Below, piece by piece: positions 18,670 through 27,969 of a DNA stretch of 64,000 nt. Both the position numbers and the translations under genes were made by a program. Source of the stretch: UBA2330 sp049293015 (lineage in GTDB: Bacteria; Bacteroidota; Ignavibacteria; Tepidaquicellales; Tepidaquicellaceae); contig JBATSB010000141.1 of the NCBI GenBank assembly GCA_049293015.1, forward strand, positions 1-64,000. The letters run 5' to 3'. The notes under the pieces are model-generated. The model saw only the letters and a list, made by a program, of their open reading frames with translations. It ran no database searches and was not told the origin of the DNA. Within the stretch, counting starts at the first letter, position 1; every line of letters starts with the position of its first letter.

Positions 18670-19716
18670 TTATTCAAAATCATGTTCAAAATATTCTGTT
18701 GTTTTTTCTAATCGTACATCTCTGCTGTATAAACTGTCTTTGTCAGACTTACTTGAGATCTTTTCCTGTAGTTTTTTACGGAATTCTTCGGCAGCATTAT
18801 AACCATAATGTTTACACAAATAATTCAACGCAATTACTTCTGCTATTACTGTTATGTTCTTTCCGGGAAAGATCGGCAGTTTAATAAGCTCAATATCCAC
18901 ATTCAGCAGATCTATAGTTGTATTATCCAGACCTGTCCTGTCATATGCTTTGTCAGTATCCCAGTCTTCAAGTTCTACTATTACTTCGACTCTTTTCTGA
19001 TAACGGATCGATCTTATTCCGAAAATTGTACTTACATCTATAATACCAAGTCCCCTGATCTCCATAATATGTTTTGACATTGCCATCCCAGATCCCATCA
19101 GTACACCTTCACCCTTTTTAGAAACTACAACTACATCATCTGTAACTAATCTGTGCCCTCTTTCTACAAGATCCAGTGCAATTTCACTTTTACCAATTCC
19201 GGATTTTCCTGAAAATAACAAACCTACTCCATACACATCCACAAAAGATCCATGCATAATTATCTGAGTAGAAAACTGATCATCAAAGAAATCCGAAATA
19301 AAATAAGAAAATTTTGTCGTTGGATAAATCGTTCTGAATATTGGAATGTGTTTTTTGTCAGCAAGTTTTATAAGTTCGTCCGGAACCTTGTTATTATTTG
19401 TAATTATAACACACGGCACTTCAAACGAAAAAAATACTTCAAGTGATTTTAACCTGTCTTGAGGTGAAAGCTTTTCAAGATAATGAATTTCTGTATTGCC
19501 GAAGATCTGCACTCTGTTAAAAGTAAACAGCTCAACAAACCCTGCAAGAGCAAGCCCCGGCCTGTGAATGTCTTTTTCCGTGATCTTTATCTCCGGATCT
19601 ATTTCTTCATTTGAGATCTTTTCAAGTTTAAATCTGCCTTTAAACTCATTATAAAGAAATTCCACTGTTATGAAATTTTTTTTGATCTCTTTTATATTTT
19701 CAAACTTACCGGGCAA
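18670..19716 (-). CDS. hprK: HPr kinase/phosphorylase
   Basis: 348 residues. The N-terminal HPrK domain is followed by the P-loop kinase domain: GVGLLFSGKSGIGKSEIAL with Walker A at about 170-178, LVERGHRLVTDDVVVV (catalytic Asp region), and the HPrK signature EIRGLGIIDVSTIFGIRSIR. The family phosphorylates and dephosphorylates Ser46 of HPr (or a Crh-like protein), linking metabolic state to carbon regulation. No HPr or enzyme I gene is in the window. The C-terminal tail (about 325-348) is charged and variable. The gene starts two bases after the end of hpf and lies inside the peptide-transport gene order, suggesting co-regulation. Confidence 0.93.
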   Translation of the reverse strand: MPGKFENIKEIKKNFITVEFLYNEFKGRFKLEKISNEEIDPEIKITEKDIHRPGLALAGFVELFTFNRVQIFGNTEIHYLEKLSPQDRLKSLEVFFSFEVPCVIITNNNKVPDELIKLADKKHIPIFRTIYPTTKFSYFISDFFDDQFSTQIIMHGSFVDVYGVGLLFSGKSGIGKSEIALDLVERGHRLVTDDVVVVSKKGEGVLMGSGMAMSKHIMEIRGLGIIDVSTIFGIRSIRYQKRVEVIVELEDWDTDKAYDRTGLDNTTIDLLNVDIELIKLPIFPGKNITVIAEVIALNYLCKHYGYNAAEEFRKKLQEKISSKSDKDSLYSRDVRLEKTTEYFEHDFE

Positions 19717-19718
19717 TT

Positions 19719-20054
19719 TTAAATAGTCTTTTTTATTTCTTTTTTCAAATTATGCTTATCGGTTTTATTCTTATCCTTAATTTTTAATATTTGTGTTTCA
19801 ATTTTATTAATAGCTTTATCTACTGATTTCACAAAATCATCGCTGCTTTCTTTTGCCATTAGATCTTTACTGCCAAGTTTAATTAATATTTCACAATATT
19901 TTATACTGTTTAATGCTTTCTCAAAAGAAAGTATTACATCTGCATATATAATATCTTCATTATATTTGCTCAGGTTTTCAATTTCACTTTTAATGTATTC
20001 CTGTAATGTATCGTGAGCCTTAAAATGGCGTGAAGTAATGTTAACTTTTATCAT
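19719..20054 (-). CDS. hpf: Ribosome hibernation promoting factor, short form
   Basis: 111 residues with the HPF/YfiA fold (IKVNITSRHFKAHDTLQEYI, then YADVILSFEKALNSIKYCEILI). It lacks the C-terminal dimerisation domain of long HPF, so it is a short type. It binds the 30S decoding region and inactivates ribosomes during starvation. The C terminus is lysine-rich. It is placed between the second binding-protein gene and hprK, two bases from hprK. An hpf-hprK pairing is seen in several phyla; its location here among transporter genes is notable. Confidence 0.9.
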   Translation of the reverse strand: MIKVNITSRHFKAHDTLQEYIKSEIENLSKYNEDIIYADVILSFEKALNSIKYCEILIKLGSKDLMAKESSDDFVKSVDKAINKIETQILKIKDKNKTDKHNLKKEIKKTI

Positions 20055-20225
20055 TTTTGCAGTTTTTTAAGGGTTAATAATAATTGGTGTCACTGTTTTT
20101 GCGAATATGCTAAACTAAATATTTAATTTCAACTATAAATTTATGATTATTTAAAACACTTTTTTAATAAAAAAGTAATCACCTCTTTTTATAATTGAAA
20201 TTAATCAACCCGTTTATTTCAAAAT

Positions 20226-22025
20226 TTAATTTTTATACATTTGTCTGTTCGCAGGAACCCACCATTCATTTAGAAGAGGTGAGTCCGGATACGCATACCA
20301 TCTTGCGTTTTTATATCTGTCACTATAAACATATCTTACTGGTTCACTCCATAAAAATGTCACCGGCTGATCTTCATAAACCATCAACTGCCATTTATCA
20401 AGTATCTCTTTTCTTTTAGCATCATCAAAAGTAAGTCTGTTCTCTTCAAGTAATTTATCTGCTTCTGGATTTTTGTAACTGAAATAATTACTTCCTTCAC
20501 CAATCGACTGGGAAGAATGCCATATCTGAAAAGGATCATCTGCTGTCACAGAAAGCTGCCATCCTGCGAAACATGCATCATAATTATGTTTCTTGATCTT
20601 ATCTAAAAATACAGACCATTCATATTCCTGAATATCTGCACTAATACCCAGCTGCTTCAATTGTTCAATAAGAATCAGAATGACTTTCTTTCTTTTGGGA
20701 TTTGTGTTGTTTGTAAATGTAAATTTAAAATCAACTTTTTTTCCGTCAATCATTTTATCAAGTGTACCGTCTCCGTCAGTATCTTTCCATCCGGCTTCGG
20801 TAAGCAGATCTTTTGCTTTGCCAATGTCATAAGGAATAGCCGGAAGATCTGTATTCATAAATTTACTTTTAAAAAAAATATGAGATTCTATATTTGTTCC
20901 CATTCCATATACTATCTTATCAACAATGGATTTTCTGTCGATAGCATATGCCATTGCCCATCTTACTTTCCTGTCAGAAAAAATAGGGCTTTCATTATTC
21001 CATGCAATGTAATTATATGATGGTTCGATAACGAGGGCTTTTTTAAGCTGAAACTTCTCGGGATCTTTTATATTCTCTACAAAATCAATCGGCTGAATTA
21101 CCTGAAGCTGATCGACTTCTTTATTTTTTGCTGCTACTACTGCTGCATTCTGATCTTTAATTGTTTTGAATATAAGTCTTTCAGGGTAATTAGGCAGTTC
21201 GGATTTATTCCAGTAATTTTCATTTCTTACAAGTGTTATAGATTGACCTGTCACCCATTTTTCAAGTTTATAAGGTCCTGATCCTATTACATATTCAGGG
21301 GAACGTGAAACCTCTTCCTTGTTAATAAAGTCTGCATACTTTTGCAATCCCGGAAACTTCACAGGGTCAAAGGTTTTACCTGCTTCATCAAGCATTTCCC
21401 AAGTGAATTTATCGGTCTCATTATTTTTATCAAGTATATGCTTTGGAAGTATTTCCATATCACTGATCGAATATATTGCTCTGAAATATGGTTTGGACAT
21501 ATTGAATCTTACTTTAAATTTATTTCCGTCAACTAACTCCACACTTTTTACATCCATAAAATAATTTCTGAATGCCTGAGCATCAGTGAAAGGATTTTTA
21601 ATTACTTTTATTGTAAAAATAATATCCTCTGCTGTAAGAGGTTTTCCGTCAGAGAAAGTTACGTTTTCTTTCAGATCATATGTATAAGACAGATGGTCTT
21701 CGCTGATCTCCGGCATAGATTTGGCAACGAGCGGTTTTAATTCATATGTGACTCTGTCGAGGTCGAGCAGATTTTCATAAATATATAAAATGATACCTGA
21801 AGCTGTTGCATCGTTTGTAACGATAGGATTAAGTTTTTCTGCATCGGACATTTCGTGTTTAATTATCCAGTCGCCGTATTCGGAATCTGATGTATCTACT
21901 GGCTGAAGTTCTGATATAGGGAAAGATTCTGTATTGCTGCTTTGTGAGGTTTCCTTATTTCTTCCACAGGAAAAAATTAATACTGAAGAAAGTACAAAAA
22001 TTACAACAAGATTTAACTTTTTCAT
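20226..22025 (-). CDS. Peptide-binding lipoprotein of ABC transporter (SBP_bac_5), copy 2
   Basis: 599 residues from the ATG at 22025 (KKLNLVVIFVLSSVLIFSC gives a proper lipoprotein signal); an upstream in-frame ATG at 22043 would add six residues. The mature part is highly similar to copy 1 along its length, for example SDAEKLNPIVTNDATASGI, FKVRFNMSKPYFRAIYS, KVRWAMAYAIDRKSIVDKI and WSEPVRYVYSDRYKNARW. Being first in the minus-strand gene order, it probably leads a transcript through hpf, hprK, copy 1, oppB and oppC. The duplication suggests two ligand ranges for one permease, or dosage. About 170 bases of A/T-rich sequence separate it from hpf. Confidence 0.9.
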   Translation of the reverse strand: MKKLNLVVIFVLSSVLIFSCGRNKETSQSSNTESFPISELQPVDTSDSEYGDWIIKHEMSDAEKLNPIVTNDATASGIILYIYENLLDLDRVTYELKPLVAKSMPEISEDHLSYTYDLKENVTFSDGKPLTAEDIIFTIKVIKNPFTDAQAFRNYFMDVKSVELVDGNKFKVRFNMSKPYFRAIYSISDMEILPKHILDKNNETDKFTWEMLDEAGKTFDPVKFPGLQKYADFINKEEVSRSPEYVIGSGPYKLEKWVTGQSITLVRNENYWNKSELPNYPERLIFKTIKDQNAAVVAAKNKEVDQLQVIQPIDFVENIKDPEKFQLKKALVIEPSYNYIAWNNESPIFSDRKVRWAMAYAIDRKSIVDKIVYGMGTNIESHIFFKSKFMNTDLPAIPYDIGKAKDLLTEAGWKDTDGDGTLDKMIDGKKVDFKFTFTNNTNPKRKKVILILIEQLKQLGISADIQEYEWSVFLDKIKKHNYDACFAGWQLSVTADDPFQIWHSSQSIGEGSNYFSYKNPEADKLLEENRLTFDDAKRKEILDKWQLMVYEDQPVTFLWSEPVRYVYSDRYKNARWYAYPDSPLLNEWWVPANRQMYKN

Positions 22026-22117
22026 AATAATAATAATAAGCATTTTGATTTCATAAAAATTTTTTTGATAGTAAATATTCTAATTGATTTATTCAAGTGA
22101 ATGTAATATTTTAAAAA

Positions 22118-22660
22118 ATGAAAAATCACTCCGGAGAAAATGAACTAAATTTTAATGACGATAATATTTCAAAAAAAGTTTACTATATAATTTTAATCTT
22201 TTCATTTCTCTGGCTTTTACTTATTTTTCTCGCTCCTGTTCTAAAAGATATGGGTGGGATTTTTGCAGACATTTCATCTTATTTATATATGTTTTTTTCA
22301 CCTGTATGTCATCAGGAAGATGCAAGATCTTTTCATATATTCAGTGAAAAAATTGGAGTATGTTCCAGATGTTTATGGATATATAGTGGGTTTACCGCAG
22401 GTACAGTATTGTATCCGTTAAAATACAAACTTACAAATGAAAACTCCCCTTCGGTATTTTTTATTATTGCTGCATCTGCCCTGATCGCACTTGATGTATT
22501 ACTGGACGGACAGGAAATAATTAAAAACTCATTTATATCAAGATCAGTAACAGGTTTTTTAATTGGTCTGACTCTGCCGTTTTATTTAATACCGGGCAGT
22601 GTGAGATTTTTTTCTGAAGTAAATCTTTTTTTAAAAAATAAATCTGCCGGAAAGGCATAA
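22118..22660 (+). CDS. DUF2085 membrane protein
   Basis: 180 residues with about four membrane helices (first at 21-42). The DUF2085 signature is clear: SPVCHQEDARSF (Cys64, His65) followed by GVCSRCLWIYSGF (Cys82, Cys85). The conserved Cys/His set suggests a metal or redox site at the membrane face; the family function is unknown. The stop overlaps the next gene's ATG by one base (TAATG), and three such small membrane proteins run in a row, indicating one operon. Confidence 0.85.
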   Translation: MKNHSGENELNFNDDNISKKVYYIILIFSFLWLLLIFLAPVLKDMGGIFADISSYLYMFFSPVCHQEDARSFHIFSEKIGVCSRCLWIYSGFTAGTVLYPLKYKLTNENSPSVFFIIAASALIALDVLLDGQEIIKNSFISRSVTGFLIGLTLPFYLIPGSVRFFSEVNLFLKNKSAGKA

Positions 22661-23160
22661 TGCAGTCAAACAATAAATTAACACCGGTCATACTCGGTAC
22701 ATTAATTATGACCTTCATAGCTCTCTTTCCCATTGTAAATTTTCTAAACATTCTCTGCTGCTCGGGAATAATGATAGGCGGATTTGCAGGCGTTACATCT
22801 TATAATAAACAGCTTACAAATTCAGGACAGTTACTGACAGCCAAAGACGGCGGAATGATTGGGATCCTCAGTGGTATTCTTTCAGCAGTTTTTGTATCCG
22901 GTTTTGGTCTTCTCTTCAGTTTGTTTTCAAATCAAAATCCAATGACTGAAATAATGAATGCATTTTCAGAACTTGGTTTTCAGATTCCGGATTCAGCAGC
23001 TTATTATCTTGATAAATTTTCAAATGAATTCAATGATCACGGTTTTTCTCCTACTCTCACCATTTTCTCATTTATAACTAATCTTATAATATATCCGCTA
23101 TTTGGTACCATTGGAGCTTTGATCGCTGTGCAGATTTATAAAAAGAAAGGTAACGTTTGA
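22660..23160 (+). CDS. Small polytopic membrane protein, unknown
   Basis: 166 residues with about four hydrophobic helices (9-28, 30-46, 66-90 and 133-158), several glycine-rich, and a CC pair in NILCCSGIMIGGFAG. I do not recognise a named family with confidence; glycine-rich DUF4199/DUF5518-like proteins look similar. It is translationally coupled to the DUF2085 gene by a one-base overlap and is followed one base later by the DUF2752 gene, so the three probably act in one membrane function. Confidence 0.7.
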   Translation: MQSNNKLTPVILGTLIMTFIALFPIVNFLNILCCSGIMIGGFAGVTSYNKQLTNSGQLLTAKDGGMIGILSGILSAVFVSGFGLLFSLFSNQNPMTEIMNAFSELGFQIPDSAAYYLDKFSNEFNDHGFSPTLTIFSFITNLIIYPLFGTIGALIAVQIYKKKGNV

Positions 23161-23161
23161 T

Positions 23162-23596
23162 TTGGGATTTATTTCAATAGAAAAAAGTGATCCGACCGAA
23201 TCTCGTAAGATCAGAATATATTTGATTATAATTTTATTTTTTGTTTTCCTTACTTCATATTTTTCACCGGCAAAACTGATCAGACAATTTATTCCTGATC
23301 TATTTAACAGAGAAAGCTCATGTATTCTTTTAAATGTTTCAGGAATCCCCTGTCCATTATGCGGTTTCACAAGATCATTCGAAGAAATATTGAAATTAAA
23401 TATTGCCGAAAGTTTTTATTACAACCCTTCTTCGGTATTTATCTTTACATTTTTAGCGTGTCTGACTTTATTTATTTTTGTAATTAGTTTTTTTAATTAT
23501 AAAATAAAAATAATTTCTGCTAATAAAACTTTTTTGGCATTAACTATTGTTCTCGTAACAATCTGGATAGTAAATATTTTTTTTGGACATCACTAA
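23162..23596 (+). CDS. DUF2752 membrane protein
   Basis: 144 residues with three membrane helices. The DUF2752 signature GIPCPLCGFTRS (61-72; Cys64, Cys67) lies before the second helix, followed by the usual YYNPSSVFIF. The function of the family is not established. The start is TTG at 23162, one base after the previous stop; no ATG is available nearby. It ends a run of three Cys-motif or glycine-rich membrane proteins. Confidence 0.82.
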   Translation: MGFISIEKSDPTESRKIRIYLIIILFFVFLTSYFSPAKLIRQFIPDLFNRESSCILLNVSGIPCPLCGFTRSFEEILKLNIAESFYYNPSSVFIFTFLACLTLFIFVISFFNYKIKIISANKTFLALTIVLVTIWIVNIFFGHH

Positions 23597-23660
23597 ATTC
23601 AGATTAAAAATTGTTTTAAAACATTTTTGAAAAAATTAAACACATTTATTTAGTTAACTT

Positions 23661-24746
23661 ATGTTTGAATACACAGGATCCTTGCATATGCATTCGGTCT
23701 TTTCTGACGGTTCTGGTACAGTAGAAGATATTACCAAAGCTGCTGTCAGTTCTGATCTCGACTTTATTATACTCACAGATCATAATACTTTAAAAGCTAA
23801 AGACAAAGGATATGAAAAGTGGTATAAAAAAACTCTCCTCATAGTTGGCTATGAAGTCAATGACAGAAAAAACAAAAATCATTATGTTGTACTGGGAACA
23901 GATAAAATAACAGGTACGTATGAAAAACTTCCAGACGGCGATACCGGATGCAGAATGACAGCATCTGAATATGTAAAAGCTGTTAATGATGAAGGCGGAT
24001 TTGGATTCATTGCACATCCTCATGAAAAAAGGCAAAACCTTCCAGATCACCCTCCTTATCCCTGGACTGACTGGGATTGTAAAGATTTCAATGGAATTGA
24101 GATCTGGAATCATATGAGTGAATGGGCGGAAGATCTGAATGAATCAAATAAATTTCAGAGATTCCTTCATCCGTTGAAATCAATTATCGCTCCCCAACAA
24201 AAGACACTAAAACTCTGGGATGATCTTAATAAAAAAAGGAAAGTCGTTGCAATGGGAGGAATCGATGCACATGCACATAAACACAATGTCATGGGAATGG
24301 AATTTGAAATTTTCCCGTATAAAGTTTTATTTAAATCAATCCGCACTCATGTGTTATTAAATAAAGAACTCAAAAAAGGAAATCAGGCAGGTTATATTGA
24401 CAGCCGTGATAAAATATTAGATGCACTCGCTTACGGAAGATCCTTTGTTGTAAATAATTATTACGGCAGCGGAAAAGGTTTCAGATTTTATGCTGAATAT
24501 GACGGAGCTTTTTATACTATGGGAGATGAAATTAAATTTGACAGATCAAAAAATAAAAAAATTATTTTCAGGGCTCTCCTGCCAGCAGAAGCAAAGATTA
24601 AATTTATTCAAAACGGTAAATGTACTGATGAGCTTGAAGGTATGGAATGCATCTGGGACTGTGATGAACCCGGAATATTCAGAGTCGAGGCATGGAAAGA
24701 AAGCAAGGGTTGGATATTTTCAAATCATATAAGAGCAACTGTTTAA
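23661..24746 (+). CDS. PHP-domain metallohydrolase, CehA/McbA-like
   Basis: 361 residues. PHP motifs in order are LHMHSVFSDGSGT (His9, His11, Asp16), LTDHN (Asp40, His41), an inserted GYEVN with the bridging Glu, IAHPHEKR, and GGIDAHAHK. These would form a di- or trinuclear metal site for phosphoester hydrolysis. The spacing and the C-terminal beta domain (about 265-360) match the CehA/McbA subgroup rather than HisK-type histidinol phosphatase. No signal peptide is present, so it is cytoplasmic. The ATG lies about 65 bases after the membrane-protein trio. The substrate is unknown. Confidence 0.85.
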   Translation: MFEYTGSLHMHSVFSDGSGTVEDITKAAVSSDLDFIILTDHNTLKAKDKGYEKWYKKTLLIVGYEVNDRKNKNHYVVLGTDKITGTYEKLPDGDTGCRMTASEYVKAVNDEGGFGFIAHPHEKRQNLPDHPPYPWTDWDCKDFNGIEIWNHMSEWAEDLNESNKFQRFLHPLKSIIAPQQKTLKLWDDLNKKRKVVAMGGIDAHAHKHNVMGMEFEIFPYKVLFKSIRTHVLLNKELKKGNQAGYIDSRDKILDALAYGRSFVVNNYYGSGKGFRFYAEYDGAFYTMGDEIKFDRSKNKKIIFRALLPAEAKIKFIQNGKCTDELEGMECIWDCDEPGIFRVEAWKESKGWIFSNHIRATV

Positions 24747-24867
24747 TGTTCAATTTTAAATGTTCAATGTGCAATGTACAGTGTGCGACATTTAATTTTT
24801 AGGATTAAGACTTTAGGGTTCAATTATTAATTCATCATTTGTAATTCGTAATTTGTAATTTGTAATT
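24747..24867. repeat. Degenerate heptanucleotide tract before purF
   Basis: ATGTTCAATGT-type units are followed by GTAATTC / GTAATTT units (24841-24867) repeating every seven bases. It fills most of the gap between the PHP gene and purF. Confidence 0.65.
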
Positions 24868-24936
24868 GCTCCACATTCTTCTTCAGGTTTACCTTTATTC
24901 TTTATCTTCAAAAAATTAATTTTACAACACTCAGCC

Positions 24937-26463
24937 TTGAAGATAAAAAAATTCAAAAATACGGGATTCAATTCAACCAAATCAATTCATTCCAATTGCG
25001 GAGTGTTTGGTGTCTATAACAATCCGGATGCATCAGTACTTACATATTACGGTCTACATGCCCTTCAGCACAGAGGTCAGGAAGCCGCCGGGATAGTATC
25101 ATGTGAGCAGAGTCTAATTGGAGAAAAAAGTAAATTCAATATTCATAAAGATCTTGGACTTGTGCTCAGTGTTTTTTCAGATGATAAAATACTGACGGAT
25201 GTTTTAAAAGGATCATCTGCAATCGGACATACAAGATATTCCACTACAGGCTCAGGTGACAACAGGAATAATATTCAACCATTCAAAGTAAATTACAAAG
25301 ACGGTAACCTCGCGCTTTCGCATAACGGAAATTTAACCAATACAAAATATCTCAGGAATAAACTTCAGAATGAAGGCACTATCTTTCAGACGACTACTGA
25401 CAGTGAATTAATACTTCATCTAATTGCTAAAAGCAAAGAGTCAGATGTTGTAAATAAATTGCTCGATGCATTTTCAAAGGTGGTAGGAGCTTACTCGATT
25501 TGCATTCTTACTGATGACAAGCTTTTTGCAATAAGAGATCCGCATGGAGTAAGACCTTTTTGTTTTGGGAAAGTCGATGACAGTTATGTTTTTTCTTCTG
25601 AAACTTGCGCACTGGATATTATAAATGCTGACTATATCAGGGAAGTAAATCCGGGTGAAATAATTATGATCGACCGAGAAGTAGTCGAGACTGGAATTGA
25701 AAAATCCTTTCAGGCATCTACAGTTGATAAATACAAACACTGTATATTCGAATATATTTATTTCTCACGACCTGACAGTACTGTCTTTGGGGAAAAGGTT
25801 GATAAAGTAAGAAGGACGATCGGAAAGAATCTTGCAATAGAAAGTCCGGCTCCTGTAAGAGAACCGGATGATGAAAAAAAGATCGGCATCATAAATGTTC
25901 CTGACTCTTCCAATACTGCCACTTTAGGATATTTCAATGAAATGGTAAAGCATAATAAAGATGTCAAACATGAAATTGGTTTGATAAGAAGTCATTATGT
26001 AGGCAGGACTTTCATTCAGCCGGGTAAAGATAAAAGAAAAATGAAAGTGAAGACTAAATTCAATACTGTCAAAGGCGTTATCAAAGACAGGAAACTTGTC
26101 GTTGTAGATGATTCCATTGTCAGAGGTACTACTTCCAAACTTCTTGTTGACTTAATTAAAAAGGCTGATCCAAAAGAGATACATCTGAAGATCACTTCAC
26201 CGCCGATCGTTTCTCCCTGTTATTATGGAATGGATTTTCCAACTGCCGAGGAACTCATAGCAAATCAACATGACAGCAATGTCGAAGGTATTCGAGAAGA
26301 ACTCGGTGTAACTTCTCTTTCATATTTGAGTACAGAAAAACTTTTAGAGTCTGTTCCTTATTCAAATCCTAAAACAGATTTTTGTACAGCATGTTTTACA
26401 AAAAATTATCCTATACAAATAGAAGGTCTTGAAGAAATGAAGAAAGAACAATTCGACGATTAA
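24937..26463 (+). CDS. purF: Amidophosphoribosyltransferase (purine synthesis, first step)
   Basis: 508 residues. The N-terminal glutaminase nucleophile is Cys21 in HSNCGVFGVY, implying removal of a 20-residue propeptide, as in Bacillus-type enzymes. Glutaminase motifs RHGLxALQHRGQEAAG-like (GLHALQHRGQEAAG) and IGHTRYSTTG are present, then the PRPP-binding loop KLVVVDDSIVRGTT. Cys residues in KHCIFEYIYF, SPCYYG and DFCTACF match the [4Fe-4S] type. The enzyme makes phosphoribosylamine from PRPP and glutamine. The start appears to be TTG at 24937, as no ATG is available upstream of the nucleophile. purE lies 20 kb away on the other strand, so purine genes are scattered. Confidence 0.95.
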   Translation: MKIKKFKNTGFNSTKSIHSNCGVFGVYNNPDASVLTYYGLHALQHRGQEAAGIVSCEQSLIGEKSKFNIHKDLGLVLSVFSDDKILTDVLKGSSAIGHTRYSTTGSGDNRNNIQPFKVNYKDGNLALSHNGNLTNTKYLRNKLQNEGTIFQTTTDSELILHLIAKSKESDVVNKLLDAFSKVVGAYSICILTDDKLFAIRDPHGVRPFCFGKVDDSYVFSSETCALDIINADYIREVNPGEIIMIDREVVETGIEKSFQASTVDKYKHCIFEYIYFSRPDSTVFGEKVDKVRRTIGKNLAIESPAPVREPDDEKKIGIINVPDSSNTATLGYFNEMVKHNKDVKHEIGLIRSHYVGRTFIQPGKDKRKMKVKTKFNTVKGVIKDRKLVVVDDSIVRGTTSKLLVDLIKKADPKEIHLKITSPPIVSPCYYGMDFPTAEELIANQHDSNVEGIREELGVTSLSYLSTEKLLESVPYSNPKTDFCTACFTKNYPIQIEGLEEMKKEQFDD

Positions 26464-26466
26464 TTT

Positions 26467-26587
26467 TAAATAAAAAATTTGAAATAAAAAATTTGAAACC
26501 TAAAATACCTGAAGACATAGCTCGTTATTTGTTCGCACAAAGTCATGTACTCTTCGGGCTCTAAAGAAATGTGGAAATGTGGAAATG
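26467..26587. repeat. Short tandem tracts after purF
   Basis: Two 14-base units based on ATAAAAAATTTGAA lie at about 26469-26496, and an eight-base unit GAAATGTG is repeated at 26566-26587. No gene is visible between purF and pepP. Confidence 0.6.
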
Positions 26588-26643
26588 AGAATACTAAAAA
26601 TTAAATTTTAAATAAAAAATTACTTTCAAAAATATTTAGCATA

Positions 26644-27969
26644 ATGATTATGAATAAAGATCAATTAAATTTTCACAAAAACAGAAGAACAGAATTTTCC
26701 AAACTGATCGGTAATGATGCAGTAGCTCTGATCTTTGGAAATACAAACAGAAATAAATCTTACGACGGTGATTATAAATTTAAGCAGTACAAAAATTTTT
26801 ATTATCTGACCGGATTTACTGAAGCAAACTCTGCACTCGTTATTGCTCCCGGAGGAATGGCTGTTGAGATAGATAAGAAAAAACAGACTGCGAAAGAAAT
26901 TCTTTTCGTTCAGTCAAAGGATGAAAGACTGGAAACCTGGAACGGTAAAAGGCTTGGATATAAAAATGTAAAAAGGTCACTCGGCATCGACCATGCTGAT
27001 GTGAATATAAATCTTGGAAAGATATTGAATTCACGAGTATTGGGTAAATTCAGAAAGTTCTATGTCAATTTTGCTGAGATGCTGAAGCTTACCGGTGACA
27101 TGAAAAAAATAGTTTCAGATTTTATGGAAAGTCTGAATATTATCGCTCCGAATGTGGAGATCATTGACGTTTCATATCTTATTGGAAAAATGAGATCAAT
27201 TAAAACTGAATTTGAAATTGAACGGATGAGAGATGCTTCACATATCACAATCGGTTCATACAATGAAATACTGGAGATACTTGAACCCGGGATGAATGAG
27301 TTTGAAGTGCATTCAACACTCGAATATTATTACAGATATCATGGCGGAGATGAAATTGCTTATCATCCGATAGTAGCTGCGGGTGAAAATGCCTGTATAC
27401 TTCATTATCAAAACAATGATCAGGTTATGAAAAAAGATCAGTTGCTGCTGATAGATTCTGCTGCTGAATTTAATTATTACTGTTCAGATATAACTAGGAC
27501 TTTTCCCGTCAGCGGAAAATTTACAGATGAACAAAAACAGATCTATGAAATTGTTTTAAAAGCAAATAAGGATTGCATTAAAAATATCAAGCCCGGTGTG
27601 AAGCTATCCAAGATCTCTGAATTAAGTGATAAAATACTTGCAGACGGACTTCATAAAGCGGGACTGCTTAAAGACAAATCAAAAATAAAAAAATATTCAC
27701 TTCACGATATCAGTCATCATATAGGACTTGATACTCACGATGCCGTGCCAACGAAAACTTCTGATACAGACACTCTAAAATCCGGCATGGTATTGACAAT
27801 CGAGCCAGGACTTTATTTCACAAGTGATATGAAAGAGATCCCTGCGAAGTACAGAGGTATGGGAATCAGGATCGAAGATGTAATTCTTGTAACAACCAAA
27901 GGATGTGATAATCTGACTGAAGCTATGATAAAGGAAGTTAAAGATTTGGAAGACCGAATGGCTTCATGA
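26644..27969 (+). CDS. pepP: Xaa-Pro aminopeptidase (M24B, aminopeptidase P)
   Basis: 441 residues. The N-terminal aminopeptidase P domain (FHKNRRTEFSKLIG, then KNFYYLTGFTEANSALVI) is followed by a pita-bread M24 domain. Metal ligands are recognisable in LLIDSAAEFNYYCSDITRTF (two Asp), HHIGLDTHD (His), LTIEPGLYF (Glu) and GIRIEDVILV (Glu), and HYQNND carries the substrate-contact His. It removes an N-terminal residue before proline; cytoplasmic. In-frame ATGs occur at 26644 and 26650. It is likely transcribed alone, about 180 bases after purF. Confidence 0.93.
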   Translation: MIMNKDQLNFHKNRRTEFSKLIGNDAVALIFGNTNRNKSYDGDYKFKQYKNFYYLTGFTEANSALVIAPGGMAVEIDKKKQTAKEILFVQSKDERLETWNGKRLGYKNVKRSLGIDHADVNINLGKILNSRVLGKFRKFYVNFAEMLKLTGDMKKIVSDFMESLNIIAPNVEIIDVSYLIGKMRSIKTEFEIERMRDASHITIGSYNEILEILEPGMNEFEVHSTLEYYYRYHGGDEIAYHPIVAAGENACILHYQNNDQVMKKDQLLLIDSAAEFNYYCSDITRTFPVSGKFTDEQKQIYEIVLKANKDCIKNIKPGVKLSKISELSDKILADGLHKAGLLKDKSKIKKYSLHDISHHIGLDTHDAVPTKTSDTDTLKSGMVLTIEPGLYFTSDMKEIPAKYRGMGIRIEDVILVTTKGCDNLTEAMIKEVKDLEDRMAS

